Of a DNA stretch of 64,000 bases, positions 1 to 8,939 are shown in pieces; the stretch's first letter is position 1; the number at the start of each line of letters is the position of its first letter. The notes under the pieces are model-generated. The model was not told the DNA's origin. It saw only the letters and a program-made list of their open reading frames with translations, and ran no database searches. Source of the DNA: UBA8828 sp964510855 (GTDB lineage Bacteria > Verrucomicrobiota > Verrucomicrobiia > Opitutales > UBA953); the NCBI GenBank assembly GCA_964510855.1, contig CAZEDB010000004.1, positions 25,216-89,215 on the forward strand. The letters are read 5' to 3'. The position numbers were made by a program, and so were the translations under genes.

Positions 1-225
1 GAGCGCGGTATCGTTGAGCTCAAGCTCCGCTTCCACGACCGCAGCCTCGGTGCCTTTACGCACCACCGTCTTGGGGGCACGGTTGCCCGCTAACAAGGAA
101 AGGGCGCCGAGTAAGACCGATTTACCTGCACCGGTTTCACCTGTAACTACAGTAAACCCAGGGCCCAGCTCGAGTTCCGCTCGATCCATCAAGGCGAGGT
201 CACGAATAACTAAACGGCGAATCAT
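1..225 (-). CDS. recN: DNA repair ATPase RecN, N-terminal fragment
   Basis: Partial gene; the rest lies left of the window. The 75 visible codons translate to the RecN head: beta strand, then the Walker A motif GETGAGKS and the LLGALSLLAGNRA stretch typical of this SMC-like family. RecN holds broken DNA ends together during double-strand break repair in the cytoplasm. The ATG at 225-223 overlaps the TGA of yggS (ATGA), so the two genes are probably translationally coupled. The family call rests on the N-terminus only. Confidence 0.88.
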   Translation of the reverse strand, partial: MIRRLVIRDLALMDRAELELGPGFTVVTGETGAGKSVLLGALSLLAGNRAPKTVVRKGTEAAVVEAELELNDTAL

Positions 226-926
226 GGAGCTAAGGGGGCGCGTTGCCCATAAAGCGCGGAACCGACGCGAAGGCAGGTTGAGCCTGCGGCAACCGCGGGC
301 TCAAGGTCACCACTCATGCCCATGGAGAGTTCAGGTAAGGCAACACCACGCGAAGCTGCTAAAGTATCACGACACACACGCAAAGCATCAAAGGCGCGGC
401 GTGCGACCTCAGGATCGTCGCTATAAGGAGCCACCGCCATCAAACCCTGCACCCAAAGTCCAGCTTGACCCAAAGCTGTATCGAGTAAGGCGGGAGCCTG
501 GTCGAGATCGCAACCAAACTTCGCGGGGTCGTTACCCGAATTGATTTGTAAGAGTACGGGCAAACGTTTGCCGGCTTCGGTCGCCAAGCGCCCGAGGCGA
601 AGCGCAAGGTCAGGCGTATCCACCGACTGAATACGGTCAAAAGTGGCTACCGCGAGTTTGGCTTTGTTGGACTGTAGGTGACCAATCAATTCCCAAGCTA
701 GACCCGCCGGGGCTTCGAGGCGCTTAGCGGCTGCATCTTGTACCCGATTTTCACCCACAGCCTTGAGCCCGAGGCGATGGGCATACTCAGCAGCAGCAAC
801 TGGGTGGGTTTTGGTCACGGGCAGAAGCTGGACCGTGGCAGGATCACGACCGCAGACCTGGCAAGCGGCTCGGATACGAGCGAGGACGGCTTGGGCTCGC
901 TGCTCGAACTCGTGATAGGTGACCAT
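222..926 (-). CDS. yggS: YggS/PROSC-family PLP homeostasis protein
   Basis: 234 aa, full length for the family. It binds pyridoxal 5'-phosphate and buffers its cellular level; no enzyme activity is known. The PLP lysine is Lys39 in PVTKTHP, followed by GENRVQDA, the HLQSNK motif, INSGNDPAKFG and the C-terminal phosphate-binding stretch LSMGMSGD...LRVGSALYG. It starts at ATG 926, divergent from the LysR gene across 110 bp, and overlaps the downstream recN by 4 bases. Confidence 0.95.
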   Translation of the reverse strand: MVTYHEFEQRAQAVLARIRAACQVCGRDPATVQLLPVTKTHPVAAAEYAHRLGLKAVGENRVQDAAAKRLEAPAGLAWELIGHLQSNKAKLAVATFDRIQSVDTPDLALRLGRLATEAGKRLPVLLQINSGNDPAKFGCDLDQAPALLDTALGQAGLWVQGLMAVAPYSDDPEVARRAFDALRVCRDTLAASRGVALPELSMGMSGDLEPAVAAGSTCLRVGSALYGQRAPLAP

Positions 927-1011
927 CTGTTTACTATCAAGCCTTTCTTGGCCAGCCTGTCAAATGCGGGATTCACCTAGACCATTAGCGGGTCTTACTT
1001 GCAGGCTCTAA

Positions 1012-1022
1012 ACCTATTAGGT
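1012..1022. promoter_or_regulatory. Short palindrome in the yggS/lysR divergent spacer
   Basis: ACCTA-T-TAGGT, an inverted repeat with 5-bp arms, lies 14 bp before the start codon of the LysR-type regulator. LysR proteins commonly autoregulate from dyad sites in divergent spacers, so this is a candidate operator. It could equally be chance. Confidence 0.25.
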
Positions 1023-1036
1023 AAAGTTATCCCAGT

Positions 1037-1933
1037 ATGCATATCGAAAACTTTAAAATCTTTTGCGATTTAGTCGATAACCGCAGCTTTTCTAAGGCCG
1101 CTCGTCTCAACAACATTACTCAATCGGCGGTTAGTCAACAGCTCCGCGCCATGGAACGGCATTTCAATGTGCTGATTGTCGATCGTGGCCAAAAACAATT
1201 CTCTCTCACCCGCGAAGGGCAGCGCTTGCATGAGACCGCTCGCGAAATTTTAGCGCACTATGAAAGCGCCCGCGGCGAGCTCCAAGAAATGCGCAAAGTT
1301 GTCAGTGGTACGATTCATGTTTCCACCATCGTATCGATTGGGCTGCATGAATTACCTCCTTATCAAAAGCGTTTCATGCAGGAATACCCGCATGTTAATG
1401 TGCGAGTGGAATACCGGCGTTCGAATTTAGTCTATGAAGACGTCTTAACCAACGCCGTCGATATTGGCCTCGTCGCCTACCCCCAACGTCATCGTCAGTT
1501 AGAGATTATTAATTTTATGGAAGATCAGTTGGTGCCGATTTGCTCTCCAAAACACCCGCTGGCGAAAATTAAAGAAATTGGTTTAGCCGATCTTCAAGGC
1601 TGTAACTTTATTGGTTTCGACCAAGACATTCCAACGCGTAAAGCCCTCGATACCTTCTTCCGTGAGCAGCGCATTGAACTCGAGCCCACCATGGAATTCG
1701 ACAATGTTGAAACCATTAAACGTGCGGTTGAGGTGGATGCCGGGGTAGCCCTCGTACCTGAAGACACCATTCGCCAAGAAATCGAACAGGGCACCTTGGT
1801 ACGGCTTCATCTCCGCGACCGTAGAATTGCCCGTCCGCTCGCGATTATTCACCGCAAGGGTCGAGTCTTGTCGCCGGCGCTGAAGCGCTTCTTAGCTTTA
1901 CTGACTTCGGGGCGAGCCCCAGAAACAACTTAA
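1037..1933 (+). CDS. LysR-family transcriptional regulator
   Basis: 298 aa, normal length for LysR regulators. Residues about 1-60 form the winged helix-turn-helix, with the hallmark SFSKAARLNNITQSAVSQQ and a following linker helix. Residues about 90-290 form the periplasmic-binding-protein-like effector domain. The target and ligand cannot be read from the sequence; the effector domain looks closest to the CysB/CbbR-like group, which is a weak inference. It starts at ATG 1037, divergent from yggS. Its 3' end overlaps the convergent membrane-protein gene by 4 bp. Confidence 0.93.
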   Translation: MHIENFKIFCDLVDNRSFSKAARLNNITQSAVSQQLRAMERHFNVLIVDRGQKQFSLTREGQRLHETAREILAHYESARGELQEMRKVVSGTIHVSTIVSIGLHELPPYQKRFMQEYPHVNVRVEYRRSNLVYEDVLTNAVDIGLVAYPQRHRQLEIINFMEDQLVPICSPKHPLAKIKEIGLADLQGCNFIGFDQDIPTRKALDTFFREQRIELEPTMEFDNVETIKRAVEVDAGVALVPEDTIRQEIEQGTLVRLHLRDRRIARPLAIIHRKGRVLSPALKRFLALLTSGRAPETT

Positions 1934-2532
1934 GCAGCGGACAGACGCTTAGCTCGAGCCATAGCTAGAAAAGGGAGGCCGAGCCCGAGCAACAAGGCGG
2001 AACCCGTCCAGATTAAGACACTATACAAGGCCGGTGCACCCAAGGCTAGGGCAGCACACGTCCAAGCCATTAAAGCACCCAACAAAGGCTCTGCCCGATA
2101 ACGTAGGGCGGCAGTGACGAGCGCCTGAACCCCAACCAAACCCGCAATCAAGGCACCCAAAGCCGCACCTCCTAAGAGATCGCGCGCTGCACTCGCATGG
2201 GCGGCACCGAGGGCAACCATCAAAAGCCCTAAGGTCAAAGCGGCTGAAACCCGGCGGTTACTAGGAATTTGCGCTAAGTCGGCACGATGCGCGCGGAGGT
2301 AGTGAAGACTAGCGAGGGCGGCGAGTCCGAGCGAAGAACTCCAGACCACTAACCAGCCTTCGAGCGGAATTTGCCAACGCTCAATCGCAGCCTGAAGGAA
2401 GCAGCACTTGGCTAAAAGCAAACCCCATAAGCCAAGGAGGCGATCAAGGATTTGGGTCTCGCGATGGGCGCGCTCGAGCGCGAGACGTAACTCCGCATCA
2501 GCGGCAGCAGGAAGATCGAGGGTGGTCGACAT
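1930..2532 (-). CDS. Multi-pass membrane protein of unknown function
   Basis: 200 aa from ATG 2532; a TTG at 2547 in the same frame would overlap the upstream gene and is less likely. A polar N-terminus of about 40 residues is followed by roughly five or six hydrophobic segments rich in Ala and Leu, so an inner-membrane protein. The start lies 2 nt after the TAA of the 483-aa gene, which suggests coupled translation and a shared role. I do not recognise the family. Confidence 0.75.
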   Translation of the reverse strand: MSTTLDLPAAADAELRLALERAHRETQILDRLLGLWGLLLAKCCFLQAAIERWQIPLEGWLVVWSSSLGLAALASLHYLRAHRADLAQIPSNRRVSAALTLGLLMVALGAAHASAARDLLGGAALGALIAGLVGVQALVTAALRYRAEPLLGALMAWTCAALALGAPALYSVLIWTGSALLLGLGLPFLAMARAKRLSAA

Positions 2533-2534
2533 GA

Positions 2535-3986
2535 TTAGGAAGCCCAAAGACCTAAGCGACGAATCGAAGCGACCGTGCGGGCATCAAGTTCCAGCTCCCA
2601 ACCGGATTCTTGGTTACGAATACGTGTGGCTAAAGTTCGAGGCTGACATTTCAAAGCCTGAGCATCGGCCTCGGGTAAGGCGGCTAATGCCCGGGTGACT
2701 CTTAAATGTTCAAGCAAGCAGGCAACTTCAGGTCTCAAACGAAGCGAACCTAGGGTGACGACTTGATGCGAAGGCACATCCTCACCTTCAGGGAAACAAA
2801 CGCGCCGGGCGACGGGATCCGCATAGAGACGGTTCAATTGCGCGCCCGACATGGGATAAACTAAAACCTTCACGCCCGCTTTGAAAAGTCGGCCCAGCGC
2901 CTCAATCAACCCCCCCTCAAGCTTGGAGTAGTTTTCGGTATTCAAAATCTCTACCAGGTTATTAATCCCTGCAACCACCGTGATGGCACCGTTGGTATGG
3001 CGCCGGAAATAGGCTGGTAGGCGGTAGTAGCCGCGGTAAGCCGATAAGAGCACGGCTATACCCAGCTCATTAACGAGGCGGATGCGGGCAACGATTTCAG
3101 CTTCAGTACCGGGATCATCGCGTACACTTAACTCAAGTAATGGCAGACGATCGCCTGCCCCCAAAGCTTTTTGACCCTGCGCCAGCATGTCGAGATTCAC
3201 CCGCGAGACCGGACGGAGGGAACCTCGGGCTACCAGAATATCGCGGTGGTGAAAAACTTCTCCTGGGACTTGAGGTTGACCATCGCTGCCAAAAAGCACG
3301 GCGTCCGTCAGACCTAGACGCACTAAGCGAACCGCCGCATGCGCATCATCCATGCTGCTCAAAGCGGGTCCTTCAACATGGAACCAATCAATCTCCACCC
3401 GGGCAGGACCTACCCCTTCGAGCAAGGAGAGTAAAAATTCATCAGCTGAACCCCGGGCGTGGAGCGCGGCGTGGAGAAGATTAACGCCCACTAAACCTAA
3501 AGCATCTTGTTGGCGGGCAGCGGTTCGATCCCAAAGTCGAAGATGTAAATGAACCTCTGAATGCGGCGCGCCAGGTTCGTGCTGAAAGCGAAGACCCATC
3601 CAACAATGGCCCTGCCCCTTACCATCACGCGGCGTCGTAGCGACGGTGTCGGCGAGGACAAAAAAGCGGGTGGTTGCACCCCGCTCGGCGGCCAAGCGAT
3701 CGACTAAGAGCGCATACTCATGGTCGAGCATTTGGCGTAAACGATCCCGTGAAACATAACGCGAGGGATGGCCATAAATCGCGTCACTGATGCGCATGTC
3801 GTAAGCCGACATGCTTTTGGCGACCGTGCCCGAGGCCCCGCCGGCTTTAAAGAAGTGACGGACGACTTCCTGCCCTGCTCCGATTTCAGCAAAGGTACCA
3901 TAGACGGAACCATCTAAGTTGATGGCAAGGGCACGGCGCTCAGCCACCCGTTCATCGGGAGGGGTAGACTCGAGGTTAGGCTCCAT
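2535..3986 (-). CDS. Conserved protein of unknown function, 483 aa
   Basis: A soluble-looking protein with no signal peptide or membrane segment. The N-terminal region carries NLDGSVYGTFAEIGAGQEV, HFFKAGGASGT and KSMSAYDM, and a later region has GINNLVEILN and YPMSGAQLNRLY. I recognise these as blocks of a family seen in several phyla, but I know no established function. The density of Gly- and Asp-rich conserved motifs suggests an enzyme. It starts at ATG 3986, divergent from sppA, and is followed by the coupled membrane-protein gene. Confidence 0.85.
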   Translation of the reverse strand: MEPNLESTPPDERVAERRALAINLDGSVYGTFAEIGAGQEVVRHFFKAGGASGTVAKSMSAYDMRISDAIYGHPSRYVSRDRLRQMLDHEYALLVDRLAAERGATTRFFVLADTVATTPRDGKGQGHCWMGLRFQHEPGAPHSEVHLHLRLWDRTAARQQDALGLVGVNLLHAALHARGSADEFLLSLLEGVGPARVEIDWFHVEGPALSSMDDAHAAVRLVRLGLTDAVLFGSDGQPQVPGEVFHHRDILVARGSLRPVSRVNLDMLAQGQKALGAGDRLPLLELSVRDDPGTEAEIVARIRLVNELGIAVLLSAYRGYYRLPAYFRRHTNGAITVVAGINNLVEILNTENYSKLEGGLIEALGRLFKAGVKVLVYPMSGAQLNRLYADPVARRVCFPEGEDVPSHQVVTLGSLRLRPEVACLLEHLRVTRALAALPEADAQALKCQPRTLATRIRNQESGWELELDARTVASIRRLGLWAS

Positions 3987-4061
3987 ACCCCTAACTTGGA
4001 GGGGGAACGCCGAGATGCAAACGGGTTTGTCCTTGGGCGGCGCTTATGCAGTATCGACCCC

Positions 4062-5846
4062 ATGAAAGCATTCCTCCAAGGCATCCTCTCGTCCGCCCTA
4101 GGCTTTGGCCTAGCCCTCGCTATGGGCTTTGCCGCCCTGCTGGTGCTAGTGATTGCCTTAGGTTCTCAAGGGGAGAAGCCGCTGCGAAATAGTACCTATT
4201 TAGTTATCGGCCAAGGCCTAACCCTTACCGATGCCCCCGATGACGGGATGCGCAGCCTAGGCTCCCTGCTTGGCGGTGGCGATGGCGAGACCCTTGATCT
4301 TTGGCGAGCCTTAGCCGCCATTGATTTAGCCGCCAAGGATCGTGCCATCTCAGGCATTCTCCTAACCGATGAACTCGGAGCCGGAATCACGTCGCGCACG
4401 GAACTACGTGCTGCGCTTAAATCCTTTGCCCAAGAGTCAGGTAAACCTGTGATTGCCTGGACAGAAGGAACCTCACTCGGGAGTTACTACTTAGCCTCAG
4501 CCGCGAAGACAATCCTGCTTCACCCCATGGGTGAAGTGAGTTTTGCCGGGCTTGCCTCCTACAATCTTTATCTCGGCAAGACCCTCCAAGACATCGGCAT
4601 CGGGGTACAAGTTACTCGCGTCGGTCGTTTTAAATCTGCCGTCGAGCCCTTTACCGAAGCGAGCATGAGCGAAGCTTCCCGCACACAGACACAGTCCATG
4701 CTCGACGATATTTGGGAACGCATGATCGAAGTTGTAGCCAAGGATCGCAAACTGGCGCCCAATAAACTTCGCGAACTTGCTGGCCAACCCGGCCACTACT
4801 CAGCAGCTAATGCCCTGCGTCTAGGACTCGTCGATAAATTGGCGCATCGCGATGAACTCGTTGCTTACCTTTTAGAAAACGGTGCTAAGGCCGATGACAC
4901 GGGCTCGATACGCCAAGTGGGTTTAGGTACCTATGCTAAACGCGTCAAACTCCCCAAGGGTAAAGATGGCACCCTAGCGATTGTTTATGCCGAAGGTGAA
5001 ATCGTGGATGGCATGGGAGGGCCAGGTCGCATTGGCGGCGACCAACTCGCGAGCACGCTACGACGCCTGCGCAACGATGACGACGTTAAGGCAGTGGTCT
5101 TAAGGATTAATAGCCCTGGAGGTTCCGCCTTTGCCTCTGAGATTATTCACCGCGAACTCGAACTTCTCACCCAGCGGGGCGTTGTCCTAGTAGCATCAAT
5201 GGGTGATACCGCCGCCTCAGGGGGGTATTACATCGCCGCCCCTGCCCGTACCATTTTAGCCGACCCTATGACCTTAACTGGCTCGATTGGGGTCTTTGGT
5301 CTCCACTTTAACTACGGCGGCTTAGCGGGGCGTTTTGGCGTCGGTGTCGACGGAGTTAAAACCGCACCTTACGCCGACCTACTCGAGAATCACCGTCCCG
5401 CCACCGAAGCCGAAATGGCCATTGTGCAAACTTCGGTGGACAGCATTTATGAAACCTTCCTCGGGGTGGTAGGGCGCGGTCGCAAACTTTCGCGTGATGC
5501 GGCGCATGAAGTCGCTCAAGGTCGAGTTTGGACCGGCTCACAAGCGCGTACCGCCAAACTGGTCGATCGTCTCGGCGGCCTTCGCGATGCCATCAACGTC
5601 GCCGCTGAAGCAGCTTCCCTGACCAGCTACACCTTGACCGAGAGCCCGGCTTTGGGTGAGGCACAGACTAATTTGGCTGAACTCCTATTTAGCGACGAAG
5701 AGCCTGCTCCAGTCTTTGCTCAAGCCTCGCGCGACCCTGCCCTAGCCTTACTTAAGGCGCAGTGGCGTACCCTCGAGCGCTTACGTGGATTGAATGACCG
5801 TCAGGGAATTTATCTATTGGCCCCGGTAGGCGTCACCACGCGCTGA
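4062..5846 (+). CDS. sppA: Signal peptide peptidase SppA, 67K type
   Basis: 594 aa from ATG 4062; the reading frame extends upstream to a TTG at 3996, but that stretch is not SppA-like. Residues about 5-38 form the N-terminal membrane anchor. The protein is the duplicated, long SppA form: the catalytic lysine is in RFKSAVEPF (about Lys191) in the first half, and the catalytic serine is in GDTAASGGYYIA (about Ser386) in the second half, matching the Lys/Ser dyad of the Gram-negative enzyme. It degrades signal-peptide remnants in the inner membrane. Its last 37 bp overlap the convergent M48 peptidase gene. Confidence 0.95.
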   Translation: MKAFLQGILSSALGFGLALAMGFAALLVLVIALGSQGEKPLRNSTYLVIGQGLTLTDAPDDGMRSLGSLLGGGDGETLDLWRALAAIDLAAKDRAISGILLTDELGAGITSRTELRAALKSFAQESGKPVIAWTEGTSLGSYYLASAAKTILLHPMGEVSFAGLASYNLYLGKTLQDIGIGVQVTRVGRFKSAVEPFTEASMSEASRTQTQSMLDDIWERMIEVVAKDRKLAPNKLRELAGQPGHYSAANALRLGLVDKLAHRDELVAYLLENGAKADDTGSIRQVGLGTYAKRVKLPKGKDGTLAIVYAEGEIVDGMGGPGRIGGDQLASTLRRLRNDDDVKAVVLRINSPGGSAFASEIIHRELELLTQRGVVLVASMGDTAASGGYYIAAPARTILADPMTLTGSIGVFGLHFNYGGLAGRFGVGVDGVKTAPYADLLENHRPATEAEMAIVQTSVDSIYETFLGVVGRGRKLSRDAAHEVAQGRVWTGSQARTAKLVDRLGGLRDAINVAAEAASLTSYTLTESPALGEAQTNLAELLFSDEEPAPVFAQASRDPALALLKAQWRTLERLRGLNDRQGIYLLAPVGVTTR

Positions 5847-6640
5847 GCTGACTTAGCGGGAATCGTCGCTAGCCGGCGCGCCTCAAGCACACTCGCCTCG
5901 AGTTCCTTGACCCGCTGGGCGTCGGATGGGTGCGTCGAAAGAAACTCCGGAGGGCCCCCAGCCTTGGAGGCACTGAAACGGCGCCAAAAATCAACCGCCG
6001 CCTTAGGATCATAGCCTGCACGCGTCATATAAACTAAACCCACGCGGTCGGCCTCGTATTCGTGCTTACGACTATAAGGTAAGATAACGCCAAGCGTGGC
6101 AGCAGCTCCAAAAGCCGCGAGAATTTCTTGGCGATGCTCGGGGGAATTGCGGGCCGCAACTTGGTCCACCGCCACCGCCCCAAGCATAGCCAAGAGCGAG
6201 TGTGAAACACGTTCAGCACCGTGACGGCAGGCAACGTGAGCCACTTCATGACTGATCACGGTAGCAAGGTCACCCTCAGAAGGAAGGAAGGGCAAGATAC
6301 CGCGATGAATACCAATTTTACCGCCGGGCATGGCAAAGGCGTTGGCGGTAGCATCATCGATTAAGACAATTTCCCAGCGCTCAGGCGGAGGGAGAAAAGG
6401 CGCACCGTAAGTTGGGCAACTACGTGCGGCGCGGATAATTTTGTGCGCTACCGCCTGTAAACGCGCGGTAGTCGCTTCGTCCCGCGCACGAGGGAATTTA
6501 GCGAAGGCAGCACTCGCTTCCGCGGCCAAATCCTCATCGTCCACTAACAACAACTGACTCCGACCACTTCCCGGCACGGATTCACAACCCGCAAGGAAGC
6601 CGATAAGTCCTAAGCCAATCCAGAAGCGAAGCCCACTCAT
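5810..6640 (-). CDS. M48-family zinc metallopeptidase, lipoprotein
   Basis: 276 aa. A lipobox LAGC places the lipidated cysteine at position 19, so the protein is probably anchored facing the periplasm. The zinc site is HEVAH at residues 131-135, with the third ligand in EYEAD (Glu196). The family includes outer-membrane quality-control proteases such as BepA and LoiP, and this protein has no TPR domain. It overlaps the upstream tyrosine-kinase gene by 4 bp (ATGA), so it is likely part of the exopolysaccharide export operon. Confidence 0.9.
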   Translation of the reverse strand: MSGLRFWIGLGLIGFLAGCESVPGSGRSQLLLVDDEDLAAEASAAFAKFPRARDEATTARLQAVAHKIIRAARSCPTYGAPFLPPPERWEIVLIDDATANAFAMPGGKIGIHRGILPFLPSEGDLATVISHEVAHVACRHGAERVSHSLLAMLGAVAVDQVAARNSPEHRQEILAAFGAAATLGVILPYSRKHEYEADRVGLVYMTRAGYDPKAAVDFWRRFSASKAGGPPEFLSTHPSDAQRVKELEASVLEARRLATIPAKSAQRVVTPTGANR

Positions 6641-8934
6641 GCCTTGCCCGAGGAATTTTTCTCAGGAGGAACGGTTGGGGCTAGGACCTCAACTGCGGCC
6701 TCATCATTCGCACCGTAATACTTCTTATACGACTCGTCGTAACTGTCGGTATAGAAGGTGGCCATGCGGGTAATCATGGAATTGAGTACAGCGCCCACAA
6801 TCGGGACGCCCGCCTCACGCAGACGCGCGATACAGGAAAGCGCGTTACGCTTCTTAACCATGCTGAAGCGTACCACATAGATCACGCCGTCGACGAGAGA
6901 GACCATGTGCAAGGCATCTGAGACGGCACCCAAAGGAGGAGAGTCGATAACGATGCGGTCGTAGCGCGTCCGCAGCTCGGTAATTAACTCAGCAAAGCGA
7001 GGGCTATTGATGACCTGAGTCGGGTTCTTACAGGTACTACCGACGGGGAGAACATCCAAGTTAGGCTCAATCTGGCGAATAATGGCCTGGTCGATTGTAA
7101 TATCGCCGTTGAAGTACTGGCTGATACCCACTTCAGAATCGATGGCAAGCGAAGCGGCCACGTTGGGAAGGCGCAAGTCGCTATCAATAATCAAAACGCG
7201 CTCGCCGTGTTGGGCGAAAGTCAGGGCGATATTGGTAGTAACGAACGTCTTACCTTCACCTGGTCGAGTGGAAGTAACCAACATGACCTTGGCCCCTGCG
7301 GCCGCAGGATTAATTTTCATCACCGAGTGAATGGCCCGAAGCGACTCAATCGCCATGCGGTCCTTATTTTGGCGACCGAGCAAGGCACGATCCGCACCGT
7401 AAACATTACGTACCCTAGGAATGGTGCCGAGCAGAGGGAGACCAATGCCACTTTCAATGTCAGAAGCCGACTTAATCCGGTCATCCATCACGCCCAACAA
7501 GATGACTAAGCCTAAACCAAAGGCAGCACCGAGACCTAAACCGATAAAGACGTTGAGGTAATAATTCTTGTTAATCGGACGGTCCGATACGCTAGGAGCA
7601 TCGAGAATACGTACCGAGGTAGAAGTACCCGTGGTCGAGGTACGCAACTTGGCGTCTTCATAACTCAACTTGAGTCGGGCTAAGAAGTCTTCGCTCAAAC
7701 GAATATCTTTTTCGATGCGCTCGAGTTCAATGTTCGCGTTTTGCAGACGAGAAATCTCTTGTTCCTTAGCTTGCAAGGCGCGCTCGACCGTGGCTTGACG
7801 CTGCAGCGAAGTACCGCGCTGCCCGGCAATACGCTCCACCGCTTGATCGGCAGCGAGAACAATCTCCCGCTTAACCACCGCCAACTGTTCACGCGTCAGG
7901 CGCAGGGTTGGGTGGGTTTCGGTATACTTTTCCTCCATGGTCTGAATCGTAACCTGGAGTTCAGTTAAGCGGTTAGCTAACTGGGCTACACGCTCATCAG
8001 AACGTACTAAAGGGATCAGGGTAAGGTCTTTCTTTTCCGCCCGGTATTGTTCGATCTGCTGCCAAACGATACCTAATTCGTCGATTTGTCGACGGACGTC
8101 TTCGCGGTCTTTAATCAGCCCCATACGTTCAGAACCTAACGTGTTGGTGTCGCGCGCAATCGAAAGCATCTTCTCGCGTTGCACGAGCTCGTTCTTATCC
8201 CGATAGAGACGATTTAAACGTTCTTCCAAAGATTCGATTTCAACCCGAGCTTTTTCCACCAAAGGATTGGTCACGGTGAGACGCTCGTCTTCGCTATTTT
8301 TTTGGATGGCCTCACAGAAGAGTCGGGCGAGCTGGCGAGCAAGGTCGCGGTCAGGGTGAGTAAACTGCACATTGACCACGAGAGTCGCGCGCTGCGGTGC
8401 CACCGCACGCTGACGGGCGAAGACTTCTTGCGAAGTTAAGGGACCCGTAAAAATATTCCCGCCTTGATAGGGCTCGAGGACCGCTTTGCGCTCACTGGCG
8501 GTGAGACGACGTTCAACGGCTTCGATAATTCCCGAACTCTTCATGACTTCAACCGCGGTATTAAAGTCCTCGGTCGACATAATCGCATAGATTTCCTCCC
8601 CTGCCCCGCGACCCGCAATATTAGGCGCAAATTTGTAGACCCGCAGACGACCGTTAGCCTGATACTCAGGCGTGGCGTTAACCGTGTAAATCAAGGCCGC
8701 AGTCACAAACACCAAGACCGACAAAACCACATACCACATGCGCTCACGCACCATGAGGAGGTATTGCGAGAGCGGATTAACCGTCTGGCCGTACCCGTAG
8801 CCATAGCCCGCATAACCGCCATACTGGCCATACTGACCGTATTGGCCGTAAGCACCATAACCGCCTACGCCACCATAACCGCCGTAGCCGCCGCCGTAAC
8901 CGCTTTCCTTACCAGCATTAGGAGGAGGTGACAT
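6637..8934 (-). CDS. Wzc-like polysaccharide co-polymerase and bacterial tyrosine autokinase
   Basis: 765 aa. Order: a Gly/Tyr-rich low-complexity N-terminus (residues about 12-51), a membrane segment near 67-87, the Wzz chain-length domain, a long coiled-coil periplasmic region, a second membrane segment near 465-487, and a cytosolic BY-kinase domain. The kinase has Walker A TSTRPGEGKT (about 551-560), Walker A' LIIDSDLRLP and Walker B RIVIDSPP (about 660). The usual C-terminal tyrosine cluster is present (FYTDSYDESYKKYYG, about 726-740). It controls polymer length and export with the Wza-like protein encoded just upstream (5-nt spacing). The Tyr/Gly-rich N-terminus is unusual. Confidence 0.93.
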   Translation of the reverse strand: MSPPPNAGKESGYGGGYGGYGGVGGYGAYGQYGQYGQYGGYAGYGYGYGQTVNPLSQYLLMVRERMWYVVLSVLVFVTAALIYTVNATPEYQANGRLRVYKFAPNIAGRGAGEEIYAIMSTEDFNTAVEVMKSSGIIEAVERRLTASERKAVLEPYQGGNIFTGPLTSQEVFARQRAVAPQRATLVVNVQFTHPDRDLARQLARLFCEAIQKNSEDERLTVTNPLVEKARVEIESLEERLNRLYRDKNELVQREKMLSIARDTNTLGSERMGLIKDREDVRRQIDELGIVWQQIEQYRAEKKDLTLIPLVRSDERVAQLANRLTELQVTIQTMEEKYTETHPTLRLTREQLAVVKREIVLAADQAVERIAGQRGTSLQRQATVERALQAKEQEISRLQNANIELERIEKDIRLSEDFLARLKLSYEDAKLRTSTTGTSTSVRILDAPSVSDRPINKNYYLNVFIGLGLGAAFGLGLVILLGVMDDRIKSASDIESGIGLPLLGTIPRVRNVYGADRALLGRQNKDRMAIESLRAIHSVMKINPAAAGAKVMLVTSTRPGEGKTFVTTNIALTFAQHGERVLIIDSDLRLPNVAASLAIDSEVGISQYFNGDITIDQAIIRQIEPNLDVLPVGSTCKNPTQVINSPRFAELITELRTRYDRIVIDSPPLGAVSDALHMVSLVDGVIYVVRFSMVKKRNALSCIARLREAGVPIVGAVLNSMITRMATFYTDSYDESYKKYYGANDEAAVEVLAPTVPPEKNSSGKA

Positions 8935-8939
8935 GAGAA

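Noticed and set aside
3996..4061. N-terminal extension of SppA from a TTG at 3996
   Set aside because: The extra 22 residues are polar and unlike SppA; ATG 4062 directly precedes the membrane anchor.
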